DNA from: Plasmopara viticola
Lineage: Eukaryota > Oomycota > Peronosporomycetes > Peronosporales > Peronosporaceae
Assembly: GCA_001695595.3 (NCBI GenBank)
Contig: MBPM02000007.1
Location: forward strand, 1,116,001-1,180,000
DNA: 64,000 nucleotides
Reading direction: 5' to 3'
Every line of letters begins with the position of its first letter. Positions within the stretch are counted from its first letter, which is position 1. The position numbers were made by a program, and so were the translations under genes. The notes below the pieces were generated by a model, which had not been told where the DNA came from, did no database searches, and saw only the letters and a list, made by a program, of their open reading frames with translations. Of this stretch, positions 12,601 to 23,396 are shown piece by piece.

Positions 12601-12900
12601 GATTTGTGCTCCGCAGTAATCGCAGAAGGTGTTGCTTCGTTCGGCAACGTTTAAGTCCATTGCCAGTGGATTCGAGCCAGCTCATTTTTCAAGGTCTTGC
12701 AGGACGAAGCGCTGCCTTTCAATGACATCTTGTTTAGCCTGTGTGTTGCAGTCTTCATCCTAAATACTGCTTTCTATTCCTCATCCATTGCTACATTCTG
12801 CATGATGGAGGATTGAGCCCTAATCTCAAGACGAGTACAGCCACCTTGCGTTACTCGTGGATTGACGCCCTAGTAGTGAGGTGCATTAACTCTCTAACTC
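9700..12900. repeat. Oldest copy of the repeat block also at 32.0-36.9 kb and 54.7-59.1 kb
   Basis: Patches align in the same order and orientation with the left arm. They are 9720-9800 with 33180-33260, 10070-10140 with 33430-33520, 10590-10860 with 33970-34230, 11160-11240 with 34370-34440, and 12300-12660 with 35490-35850. Divergence is high. On the minus strand, coding-like remains persist: an open stretch LPGTQADIDLKLLVSIL..AGKHIKAED near 11080-11200, MPSSSRLINTIESNN.. at 10871-11059, and a zinc-knuckle-like FCDYCG after AERSN near 12580-12640. I could not identify the ancestral gene. Confidence 0.55.
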
Positions 12901-13559
12901 ATTTATGTATTAGGAAGCCACGCTTGACTTGCCTATAAATAAAAAATGTGCTCGTTAACGATATTTAAAGCCCACAGAAAGAATGTAGTTTTGAATGGCT
13001 CCTTTGTATATGATGGAGCTGTACAAAAGGTGGAAATCTACTCTCTTGGACCCTCACTAGCGTCATGACTCACTCGGCAGCCTTAACAGACAAAAAGCAT
13101 CGATTAGACAGGTGACCTCTCTTGCCAAAGTGCCGTAAATTATAAAGCTTCCAGCAGTGCAGAGTCGTAAGCTGCAATGAGAACGCTGCTGGTAAATCGT
13201 CCTATCTCAAGTGGTGCGACGAGCACGACCAAACATTCGTTGCTGGACAGTCTTGATCTAACATGAACCGGCTCCTTCAGTTCGATGTTCAAGCCATTCT
13301 CCGTCAATGCAACACAAATTTGCGCAGACCACTATCAGCGTTAGATATACTCATGCTGGAAACATTATCTCTTTTTGAGTGAGTCGCGGCGATCATGGCC
13401 TAGATTTTGCACTCAGAATTGGACCCATTTGTGTCAGCCTCGATCACTTTGCAAAGATATTTGTTTGATCCGAAAAGAAGTGCTTTTGGCAGGTTTCGCG
13501 CATTTTCTCGCCTTTCTCCACCACAACATTGTCCGTTATTGAGAAAATAAATGTATAAC
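12901..13559. other. No gene recognised
   Basis: Only short frames occur here. The stretch may continue the decayed repeat block to its left, but I could not align it convincingly with the other copies. Confidence 0.4.
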
Positions 13560-14490
13560 GACCACATCGTGCTTTAAAATCTAGTCACGGTTGTGCCTCG
13601 ATGGCAGCAATGTCCAACGCAATCTCGTCCTTGTGTAAAAATTCTGTCTGGAGTTAGCAACCACGCCACATCTGGAATCCACATCTCGGCTCTTTCTAGT
13701 CAAATTTTGTGGCTGGTTTCCACCAATTGCTTGCCAAGCATAAACATTAGCAATTTTCATCGAACATTTTTTGTCATCATGCGTAGAAAGAAGGTCTTTT
13801 TTTCACTGTTTCAATGTTAACCTTGATCTTTACCAGAGAACTTATCAACTGGTTTTGCTGGAACCTCGTTGGCAGCAGTCACTGCTAGTTGCCATAGGAT
13901 CGATTCGTCTAGACTTTTTGGCGTTCAAGGCATCAAACGTCTTTGCTTTATCCGATCTTATCCTACTTAAAGTTGTGCTGCGGTCGATGTTCCCTGAGGT
14001 CGTTTTTGTGATACCCCCTGTACCTCCAGGAGCCGCTAACAATCGTGTTAAAAAATGTTTGCAAGTTGGATTGGCAGCTTTAAAATTACTGAACGCTTCT
14101 TGTTTTGTATATAAGCACCTGTAGTATTCCCATACATACCCGAATAAGTTAGACTGGCCTATAATACTGTTTTATCTGAAGGCCGAAGCTGCAAATCGCA
14201 CATGATATGATTATACAGCTACTATCCGGCTCTTCATGGCCAGGTGCCTTCGTCTTGTTTACAAGCACAGAGATTGTCGAAGCTTGGGCACCTTTTTCGT
14301 CTCGACCAGAACGTCAAAATTGACAAGGTCATGTCACTTGATCTCTGGCTTTGCATTAATCGTCGACAATTTCTCAAATGGCTGAAGCTATACGTTGAAG
14401 TGGCTTGGGTTTGCCAAATAACTTCAATTTTTTCCAACAAAGCGTTCAAGTACGTCGACTTTTTTACGGCGACCCCCACTGGTATTTGAG
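13560..14490 (-). pseudogene. Unidentified decayed coding-like stretch
   Basis: Several minus-strand fragments have protein-like composition and follow one another across frameshifts. They are a VPVGVAVKKVDVLERFVGK-type fragment near 14430-14480, VNFDVLVETKKVPKLRQSL near 14270-14330, a 65-residue open frame rich in Gly, Thr and Ser at 13845-14042 (LAAPGGTGGITKTTSG..), and further pieces toward 13600. I do not recognise the family. The opposite strand also has an open frame (13771-14124) that I regard as a shadow. Confidence 0.25.
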
Positions 14491-15248
14491 AAAACGGTCC
14501 CGACTGTGATCCCTATATGAAAAAAAACAGGATCTTCATCACTCAGCCCTCGATCGATATCGCTTGAGGTCCTATCAGGAGATATCGACTCCATTTAAAA
14601 GTGCGAATCTAGAAGAGACAACGGCCCGAGTCGCTAATTTACGCCCCCATTTCTTTTACACTCAATTGTCACTTGTACGCAAAGCTCTAGCGTACTACAT
14701 TCACCTGCCATGGACCACATTTGTCTGTCTACATGCACGGCATCCATTTATTAGCGGGGTAGCAAATAAAAATAGAGAGAGAGGCGAAGTGGTCGCAGGT
14801 TGAGCAATACTCTTGCTGCTAAGGGTGTTTTTTCGGGCGCATGCACTTTTCAACAGGCTGTTTGTTCAAGTGAGAGCGACATTTTCTAATTTTTTGGTGC
14901 TTGCGTTTGCTGGGGCTTGCGTCTGCTGGGGCTTCAATCTTGACGTGCAATGTCGGGGCATGATCTGGGATGTTTCGTGCAGCGATAACCGATGAGGATT
15001 CATCGCGGGATTTACTCGGGAAATATGCAGTTTTTAAGCTGCTTTTACTACCGAGAAGCTTAAGATAGAGTATATGATCAGGAAGAACCTTCCGTTGCTT
15101 TTGTCGGATTAAGCCCTTCCAGCACTGTACTGATCAGTGAGCACTTCTTGTTGCATTGTCATCTCCGCCAATTCTGCTTGCGGTGACGCAACTGTTCTTT
15201 GATCTAACCTGATTCGCACATGTTTGAGTTTGTGGAACTCACACTAAT
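14491..15248. other. No gene recognised
   Basis: Nothing was assigned. The last five bases (CTAAT, 15244-15248) form the left target duplication of copia element A. Confidence 0.45.
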
Positions 15249-15507
15249 TGTAGAAAGGGCTTGTGTGCTGGAAGGTAAATACCAAAGTGAATTTATATTT
15301 AGGTCCTTAGTTCGCTAGCGTGCTACCTCTAAGCTTACTGGATTTTCTACTGGATACTGATATATTCATGCGTCAGCCTGATTTACCCGTGCGACATTAT
15401 GACGTCAGCACCGTCCCATCATCGTGTACCCATGCGACACTACAACGTTAACACCGTATCATAATCATGTGGTTGGCTAGCATGCATACAGCGGTATAAC
15501 ACCAACA
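15249..15507 (-). repeat. 3' LTR of copia element A
   Basis: The LTR has TG...CA ends and is 259 bp long. It contains the palindrome TGACGTCA (15400-15407), a cAMP-response/bZIP-type site. Confidence 0.93.
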
Positions 15508-15520
15508 CTCCCACTCACCG

Positions 15521-17563
15521 CTAATGTTGTACATGCGCTGGGCCTATGCCACATGCTTCCAGTAGATACTTGAGTCGCTTGGTCCCAAGCGCCTTTGTCA
15601 GCATGTCCGCAAGTTGAATCGCAGTCGACACGTACACAACTGTGATGTTGATTCGTGCCACGTTTTCCCGAATAAAATGGTGGCGGATGTCGACGTGTTT
15701 GGCCCTTACATTGTAGCCCGCATTGTTGGCAAGTCCGATCACAAACACACTTCATACGGCGTCATGTTCGATCGCTCCGAGTTGGTCGATCGATTAATCA
15801 GGGGTACCGCAGTGCTGACAGCTTCAGCCCACCAGAAGGTTTGCACATTTTTGTAGTGCAACATGCTTCGTGCTTGTTCCATGATCGTGCGGTTCATGCG
15901 CTCGACCACACCGTCCTGTTGCGGGCTGTAGGGCATAGTCTTCTGGTGCACGATCCCATTCGATGCACAGATATTGTCCATTTCCTTGTTGACGAACTCC
16001 GTGCCGTTATCCGAACGAAGAAACTTGATGTGCTCACCCCACTGGTTCTCGAACATGTTCATAAATGTTTTTAATTTGGCGGGTACCTCATTCTTCTTGG
16101 TGAGAAAGTACACCACCACGTACTTGGAGTAGTCGTCGACGAACGTGAGTACGTACCGGGCCCCTCCCTTCGACTTCGTTTTCATGGGCCCCATGACGTC
16201 CGTGTGTACAAGGTGAAGCACCTTCGTCGTAGACATCGATCGAGACGGGAAGTGGGTGACCGTTTGCTTGCCCTTCATGCAGCCCCCACACAGCGTCATG
16301 AACATCTTGTTCATCATGGGCATGCCAGTAGTAGCGCGCTGCGTGTTTATCAGCGCGTCTTTGTTCATATGACCATGCGTGCGTACCACAACTCCCACTT
16401 GTTGTCGACTCCGGCGTATTCCACGTAGTGCGCCATATCTTCTTTACAGTCGAGGACGTAGGCTTTACCGATCTTTTTGCCCGACGCGATCGCCTTTGCC
16501 TTGTTCCAAATTACACATGAATCTTTCTGAAACTCCACACTCATGCCACGCTCTGCCAGCTTGCCGACCGATAAGAGTCGACGGTCAAGTCCGGGAATGT
16601 ACAGCACCTCAACCATCTTGATTCGTTTGCAGTCAATGCCTGTCAGACGCACTGAGCCCGTCCCTGCCACGCGGATCTTCTTGCCGTCCGCGACGGTCAC
16701 CTCAATCGTATCGAGGTCTTTATACTCGAATACGTCGTCATGATGTGGCGTCATATGTGCCGACGCACCGCTGTCGATTTGCCACCCAGTTGATCGACTA
16801 TTTCCCACAGCGAATACCTCATCATCGGCGTTGCTTTCGTTCTTGTTCGGGCAGTCCCGCTTCATGTGTCCCATCTGGTCGCGTCTAAAGCATTTTCCAC
16901 CAAAACCACCGTCCCTTCTGCCGTTGCGGCTCTTGCCGTTCTTGAAGTTCCTCTTATTCTTGAACTTCCTATTGTTCGTCGTAACCTTCAATGCGCGCTC
17001 CGCGCCTTCCTTTTTGTCGATGCGCTCGTACTCCTTTAGAAGCTTCTCCTTTACTTCGATCAGCGTTGTGTCCTTGGAGTTTTCCACGATCGAACTGATA
17101 AGGTCGTACTCCGTAGGCAAGCTGCTCAGCAGGGTGACAAGCTGACGAGCTTCATCAAGAGGTTCACCCAGTTTTTTTGTAGTCCTACGATGAGCTCATC
17201 GAAGCTATCGAGATGCTTCGCCATCGATACGCCGTTTTCCATCTTAAACTCGTGGAGACGGCGGGTCATTGTCACGCGGTTGTGCATTGTCGTCCGGTTG
17301 TAGAAATCGCGCAACGTGTTCCACGCCATGATCGCCGACGTAGACGTTCGAATCTTAGTGTGATGTTCCACCGCAACTCCTTGAGCGATCAATCCAAACG
17401 CCTTCATGTCGTTGATCAGCCACGCCTCCGTGACCTCCGCCGGGTCTTTCACGACTTGGACGTGCGCCAGTAGCCCCTTCCTTGCCAACGTCATGCGCAT
17501 GGCAAATTCCCAGTGGAAGTAGTTGTCGCTTCCAAGGACGACTTCGGGCTTCTTGCTGGTCAT
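15521..17563 (-). pseudogene. Gag-protease-integrase remnant of copia element A
   Basis: The polyprotein begins at 17563 with MTSKKPEVVLGSDNYFHWEF, a copia gag N-terminus matching elements B-D. A frameshift near 17125-17160 ends gag, and the frame resumes at 17120. It continues through a zinc knuckle whose second cysteine is lost (C-F-R-R-D-Q-M-G-H-M-K-R-D-C) and the protease motif IDSGASAHMTPH. A second shift near 16370-16398 precedes the integrase core, which has VHTDVMGPM, RSDNGTEF and PYSPQQDGVVERMNRT, the D, D and E positions. The frame then stops after TPYEVCL and jumps to the RNase H tail (NNAGYNVRAKHVDIRHHFIREN.. to LADMLTKALGTKRLKYL) near 15521-15748. The central 2 kb with reverse transcriptase is deleted. 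It cannot move on its own. Confidence 0.9.
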
Positions 17564-17605
17564 AACGGCGGTGTGGATGTCTTGAGCGTCTTGCGGCTGT
17601 TAACC

Positions 17606-17864
17606 TGTAGAAAGGGCTTGTGTGCTGGAAGGCAAATTCCGAAGTGAATATGTATTTAGGTCCTTAGTTCGCTAACGTGCTATCTCTAAGCATACTGGTT
17701 TTTCTACTGGATACTGATTTATTCATGCATCAGCCTGATTAACCCGTGCGACACTATGACGTCAGCAACGTCCCATCATCATGTACCCATGCGACACTAT
17801 AACGTTAGCACCGTATCATAATCATGTGGTTGGCTAGCATGCATACAGCGGTGTAATACCAACA
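17606..17864 (-). repeat. 5' LTR of copia element A
   Basis: This is a 259-bp LTR with the perfect palindrome TGACGTCA at 17757-17764. The CTAAT target duplication follows at 17865-17869. Confidence 0.93.
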
Positions 17865-17869
17865 CTAAT

Positions 17870-20800
17870 GCAACATGCATGCGCACTATAGTTGCAAAAT
17901 AACTCTCGCAAACTTTGCAAGGCTTCGGTCACAGACTCTTGCTCGGACTGTCGACTCGCGGAGAGGCACCGGAGAAGCTGAGGGTCGTACCTTGTGACAC
18001 ATTGGCTGTACCTGAACGTAGCGTATGAATTTCACTAACAAAGGTCGAGAGATTTGGTACATTATAGTCGCAAAGCGTTAGACAAGGGCATCATGTCAAC
18101 AACTCGTACCCATTGCTGGTGCTGCACCGATACTAATGTCGTTTGGTCCTTGGAGCATCTGTCGTCATGTTAGCCATATTAACAGGAGCTTGACCACGAT
18201 AATGTGTTGATCCTCGCTCTCTTGGATAAAGTAGTGGCATTCTTGGCCCTGGTATGTAGCCCTCGTTGCCGGCTACTCTTCTTGTACAGTTATCTTGCCA
18301 GACTAGCTTTGCTCTCACTGGCTGACCTTGAGAACTGTAGAGTTCTACAGCTCAAATAGTGCTGTCAGCTGACACTAATCGATCGTCGTCAATGGTCATG
18401 CTTTAGACTGCATCAGTGTGTACTGTAGCTTGATTCTCACCGGTGCTGCCGTCATATGTTCCCTGTCGTCTTGACATAGCCTTTGCACAAAACGCAGTAT
18501 TTGAATGCTACGACTTAATAACTCTTTTTAAAGTGCTTCCATCACAATTGCATATTCCACAGTCTTAAGCCCAATCTACTCTAACTGATCACTGGCTTGG
18601 TTTCTTGCTGACTTAATATGTTTGCCAACTAGTCATTGCACCAGGTTTGCCGGTCTTGTCATTCTTATCATAGTCAATTTGCATTCCATAAAAATAATTG
18701 GGCGTGTTAGCTCCTCCATACTGAGCTAGGTATTGATTGCTGCCATCAGATCATGTATTTTCTTGATCGTCTTGGCTGATGCGATCACGCCTTCAACGTC
18801 TCCGCCTTAATTATCGCGAACGTAGACGTCATTACCTTGAGGTAGACGCATTGGTCCGCGCCGCTGCTCCATAATCTTATAGCACAAACTCAGCATATGT
18901 GGTCTCGTTTATGCACTCTCAGCTTGCTTGAGATCGTAAACTGTCTTACCCGCAATGTCTTCAGCATTCAAAATATTGGCATTTTCATTAACACTTTTAT
19001 TTAAAATTGCTGTGAAAGAGCGCCGTGATGACATCTACCTATATCCTTTGCAGCTACAACGGACAGTACAACTTCGAACGAACTTCGAACGAAGATTTTC
19101 AGAGATACCTACTATGAGTGATGCTAGACGTCTTTGGCAACTCAGCATGCTTTGTAGTGCACAACTTGTTCCAGATCATTGCGCTCCATTGCAAATCCCA
19201 TCTGTATCGATCCGTTGAATGGTCACGACTCGCTCACTTTGTGAGCCTTGAGCTTTAAATGTATCGACAAATAAATCATCACTGATCATTCCTTGACAAT
19301 GGCATTTTGCGCCTCGTGTCATAAACAAAAAGCCGCGTGATGAACATAGTGTTCCAGCCCACTTCTCACTCATCCGCCTTAATCTGGTGCTCTATGGCAT
19401 CACTTAATAAAAAAACGTAGTTTCTTCCAAGCGTCTGGTCCGTTGCGGGTCTGCCTAAAGCTCTATGCGGTCATCGTCGAAAGATTGTGCATGAGGGGTA
19501 TGACGCTAGCTCTAGCATTTGTGCTGCCATGCAGAGGAAAGAGAAAGATGTTGCAGTCGGTGCTCCTACATAAATCAATCTCATTTGTTGCCACGGCAGA
19601 TACATAACACTTACATATTTCAATAAATCTTCAAAGCAGCTCTTCATTAGTCCTTGGCCTCTACGTGTGCATCAGTATCTCCCTTGTTAGCGTAGGTGAC
19701 GTCTTATAGCGCGGCAAACTCGTTGCGTATAATCCCCACTTCTTCAACTTTGTAGCTTTGTATAGACCGTATAGATCTGACTTGGAAAGGATTCGAATCG
19801 AAAGCACGATATCCGTTCTGCAAAATTGATAAAAGGCAGCAATATCCTTTTAGGTCAAAGTTCGTCCCTTTGACCCTGTGATTCAAACACGCGTAAATGC
19901 CTCAACAAAGGCGTGTGCTTGAATTCACTACGTGTGGTGAAGTGTCGGAATGTTTTGTGTTTGTCGTCCGATTGGTCAGCTACATCACCGTTCTAGGTGC
20001 TTTTACCTACTGTTCGGTATACACGCCCTTGGATTGCAACGCAATTTGCTCCATTTTCATTATTGCAATCAGCTCCAAATCGCCGTTCGATTGTGTGCTC
20101 TAAGGCATTACACGCTGGTGCACAAATTATTGTTAGCATAGATCTCGGAAAGCGTTATGCGTTCATTTTAGGGTCCGATTATCACCACTTAAACAATATC
20201 CCTCATACGAATTTGTAGAGAGCCTCGAGCTCACTTTGCCTAGTGACATTTTTACCATTGGTCTGATCACCACAAATTATACAGAAGCCGACCACAAAAG
20301 TCTGCACAAAGCTAATGCCACCATGCTAGATCTTTTTTAACTCGATTTTGTCGGTGTACGAGATGACGTCGTCGTGAGCGATAGCGAAGAGAATGGATTA
20401 AAATTTGCTTTTCTTACAAACATCCACCACACAACTTTTTGCGCCCTATATTACAGCCAACACATTGCTCAAAGCGCGCTTCATATTAATAAGATTGCGT
20501 TTTTGGAAGTGTTTAATGTACTAAACTCTTACTTTATTCTCGAACCCGACGTATAAAGCTAGACCAATTCTATCTTGTTCATATTCCAAATAAGCTTTGC
20601 TGATATTCTTGCCTTGAGCAATCACTCCAAACAGTGCAATACGTTGTCTTTATGTCACATTCTGCTAAGTTGCTAGCAGACAGTGAATAACTATTAAGGC
20701 CTGGAATGTGCAGGACATCAACTATCTTAAACTGTGAACTGTGTAATCGAGTGTTTGCGTGATCAAACCCTTGTCAGCAGCACCTGTAAATAAGACCTGA

Positions 20801-21660
20801 GGACCATGTCCAGGGATGTAGTATCGAAGAGATCACTACAATATGGTGACATGTGCGATGCAGACCTTCTGATGACGAGGCAGTCGGTACACGATTCTTC
20901 ACCAGCGGTAAACACAGCACCATTTTCTTGATACTAATTCGCTTTAAGCATCTTTGTTTGAAATCGTCTTGAACAATCCAACTATCACCATGAGATCTAT
21001 GCTACTAGAACCTACACGGTAGGACTAAGCTGTGACTAATGCAGAATGCCAGAGGTCATGTAATTCATTTTTTTTACCGTATTCAGTATCTTTCATTATA
21101 CTTATGGTTTTTTTTGGTCAGTGGGCGTCCAGCCTACCCGACTTATACGAACCCATTTGGGTGACAGGGAAGAGGGTGTGATTGCTCGTCCACTTTAGTG
21201 ACCCATCTTTGGCTGCATTAATTCGGGTTTGTGTGTAACGACTCAGGTACCTCGTTGAGCAACTAAGCACTCGAGCGACAGGGTCGGTCCTACATTCACC
21301 TTGAGCGCGCTCTGGAGCTTTTCTGTCACCTCGATGAGTCTTCGAAGCTCTTCACACTAACGAAATAATCCCATTTTTCATAGAAAAAAATGCTCGGAAT
21401 AATCACAATCTGCCGAGCGCCATCCATGGGCCCAAATACTAGCTCGTCAAACTCATCAAGATTCTTGGCCAAAGAAGAATCGTCTTCCATCCTAGTCGTC
21501 TCATCAGTGTCATACGATTGTGAAGTGTCGTATGGTTGTAAAACTCACGCACGTGCCTGGATAGTAGAGGTGGACAATCGAGTTTCGTTTGATGCTCCAC
21601 CAAAGTACTAAGGGCGATTATCCCAGATACCTTTATGGCCACGATTCTATAATCCCAGCC
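17870..21660 (-). pseudogene. Ancient copia relict
   Basis: Scattered minus-strand fragments follow copia order from high to low coordinate. Gag is near 21420-21640 (REFYNHTTLHNRMTLMRRL, then LAKNLDEFDELVFG). The linker after the protease is near 20686-20722 (VDVLHIPGLNSYSLS). The reverse transcriptase part is near 18520-18960 (VYDLKQAESA, P-M-R-L-P-Q-G-N-D-V-Y-V-R-D-N, G-D-V-E-G-V-I-A-S). All are riddled with stops. No LTRs were found. The stretch between 19000 and 20500 is presumably the rest of the polyprotein, but I cannot read it. Confidence 0.6.
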
Positions 21661-21959
21661 TCCGCCTTCACAGCATGGATATGCACCTGCATTCCTTGTT
21701 TCTCAGTGTGACAAATTCTCACTGTCGTTTTCAGGGTGACGTCGATTTTCACCAAAGACATCATTTTGATGATGATGAAGCTCGAGAATTATTTAAAGCT
21801 GCTAAACTACGGCAAAATGTGGAGCAAATACTTTTTTCCTATGTAATCTGCCCTGTGCTATGTTCTTTAAGCTCCTTTCAAAGGCTATTAAGTGACGCCA
21901 GGATATGGCGTCATAACTTCCCCAATATTTACCAGTGTTTGCCGCACCAAGTCATTATT

Positions 21960-22868
21960 GGAGCAATATACGACACAATCAATAGCGTCATTACTTACTA
22001 GCATTTCTATAGCCAATAACAAGGCTACAGTCTAGCTGAGCAGCACAACTTTATGCACATTTGAGGGCAAAATGTGGTTTCATTCTCTTTCTTAGACTGT
22101 ACTGCTTACGTTATAAATACTGATGTAGAAGTGTTTGCTGTTTAAATATGATTTTAGGCGAGTATCAATACTACAAATGGATCTGGCTGAACTCCAGTGT
22201 TTTTCGCGACCCAACAAGGACATGTACCAGTATTAAACCTCCAATAAAGTCGTAAATCATACTGTCGCTATGCTTACTATTTATTTACACAATTTGCCTG
22301 ATCTTCATATCGCTACAAAAAAAGTATCGTGATTCTGATATGTTACCAATACAATACATTAGACGAATTGAAGAAGCCGCTTACCAACCTCGGCTTACGT
22401 AGAATAAAGTGAATAGGGTGGATGTATGCAGTACTGCAGCAAAAATGACATTGTATATGAACCTGCCAGGCAAGCGTAAGATCTCGTTAGTTCTTATTAC
22501 TATGTCGATACTATATGATAAATATGATGCATTATTTTTTCGATGTTTCAGCACCATCATTTTAGCAGCGCCTACACCTGAGCCATTATCAGATAATGCT
22601 TTGAAAATTTCATGGAAACAATAAAGGTCACCACCTTGTCTAAACTTGGACGAGGTGGTGCCAGTATGAGGATACAAGATCAAGCTTACGTCCACATCAG
22701 CGCCATTGAAAATTGTGCACGCGACCACTGGAACTTTCCTCACTCATATGTGCGCAAATACTGAACATTTGCATCAATCTATGCTAAAAATCGCCACGGT
22801 TTAAAGTGACAATAGTGCAGCGTTAAAGGACGCTACGACAAAAAGAGGTGAGCATTAGAAGAAGGTCA
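21960..22868 (+). pseudogene. Inverted partial copy of unidentified gene X
   Basis: On the plus strand this matches the minus strand of about 26040-26900. The shared pieces include the CATTTGTAGTATTGATACTCGC block (22150-22190 against 26800-26830), the APTPEPLSDNALKISW-like exon (22560-22618) and the GTGGACGTAAGCTTGATCTTG block (22675-22700). A possible splice donor AGGTGAGC lies at about 22847, after ACAAAAAG. The open frame 22409-22624 (71 aa, beginning MNRVDVC) spans part of it. Compared with the other copies, the stretch that would be an intron near 22620 is nearly absent. It probably makes no useful product. Confidence 0.5.
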
Positions 22869-23396
22869 AATTTACTATTTCCACTGCCAGCAAATAACAA
22901 TGGACAGACTTCTGTCTCGTCTATGTATTATTCATCACCCTACCACACTTGTGAGAAGACTCAAGTCTAATTAATTGAAAATGACACGAAACGAAACTTC
23001 GTATTATGCTATCCAATATATGTGGCCATATTTGTAATGCAAAATGATTCTTAATTTTTTTAAGGCATTGCTCCCCCTCCCCTAAGAAATCCCCCAATCG
23101 CCAATAACTGCGTGGCCAAGTGTTGCCGGTGTTCTCTATAGCTAAACGTCATACGGACTCTTCGCAGCTACCTCAGTGTTTGGCTCAAGTGAATTGTATA
23201 TCCAGGGATCATATGATGTGCTAACTTAGTGTCTGACGTATTGTAGAAAGGAGCACCTACACTATCACGATCCACGCAGCGTGCTCACTCGTTCTGCCTG
23301 GTGTGTGCCTGCTATCGCAAATCCCTCGCTTTCACCCTTGACGATCCAATCTTTTGTATTGATAGTACAATCTTGTGACACAGTCAACTGTTCATC
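22869..23396 (+). promoter_or_regulatory. 5' flank of the intact effector
   Basis: The flank contains the block shared by all effector copies: TGTGGCCATATTTGTAAT at about 23021, the CCCCTCCCC run, ATCATATGATGTGCTAACTTAGTGTCTGACG, and GCTCACTCGTTCTGCCTGG at 23282. The last lies about 115 bp before the start codon and is the best candidate for an oomycete initiator-like element. Function is inferred from conservation. Confidence 0.45.

Larger units (their letters stand above)
15249..17864 (-). mobile_element. Copia element A: internally deleted Ty1/copia LTR retrotransposon
   Basis: Two 259-bp LTRs (15249-15507 and 17606-17864) bound a 2.1-kb interior read on the minus strand. The 5-bp duplication CTAAT flanks both ends. 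The primer-binding site candidate next to the 5' LTR is GGTTAACAGCCGCAA (complement of 17591-17605), and a purine tract GGTGAGTGGGAG precedes the 3' LTR. The interior keeps gag, protease and integrase, then jumps straight to the end of RNase H, so reverse transcriptase is missing. By hand count the LTRs differ at about 19 positions, so this insertion is much older than elements B, C and D. Confidence 0.95.

Noticed and set aside
13771..14124. A 117-residue plus-strand open frame
   Set aside because: The opposite strand gives more protein-like fragments; nothing else supports it as a gene.
19770..19810. GGATTCGAATCG resembling a tRNA B box
   Set aside because: No matching A box or cloverleaf could be drawn around it.
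22381..22743. A 120-residue minus-strand open frame
   Set aside because: Alignment of the copies shows that the conserved coding blocks of gene X run on the plus strand here, so this frame is a shadow.
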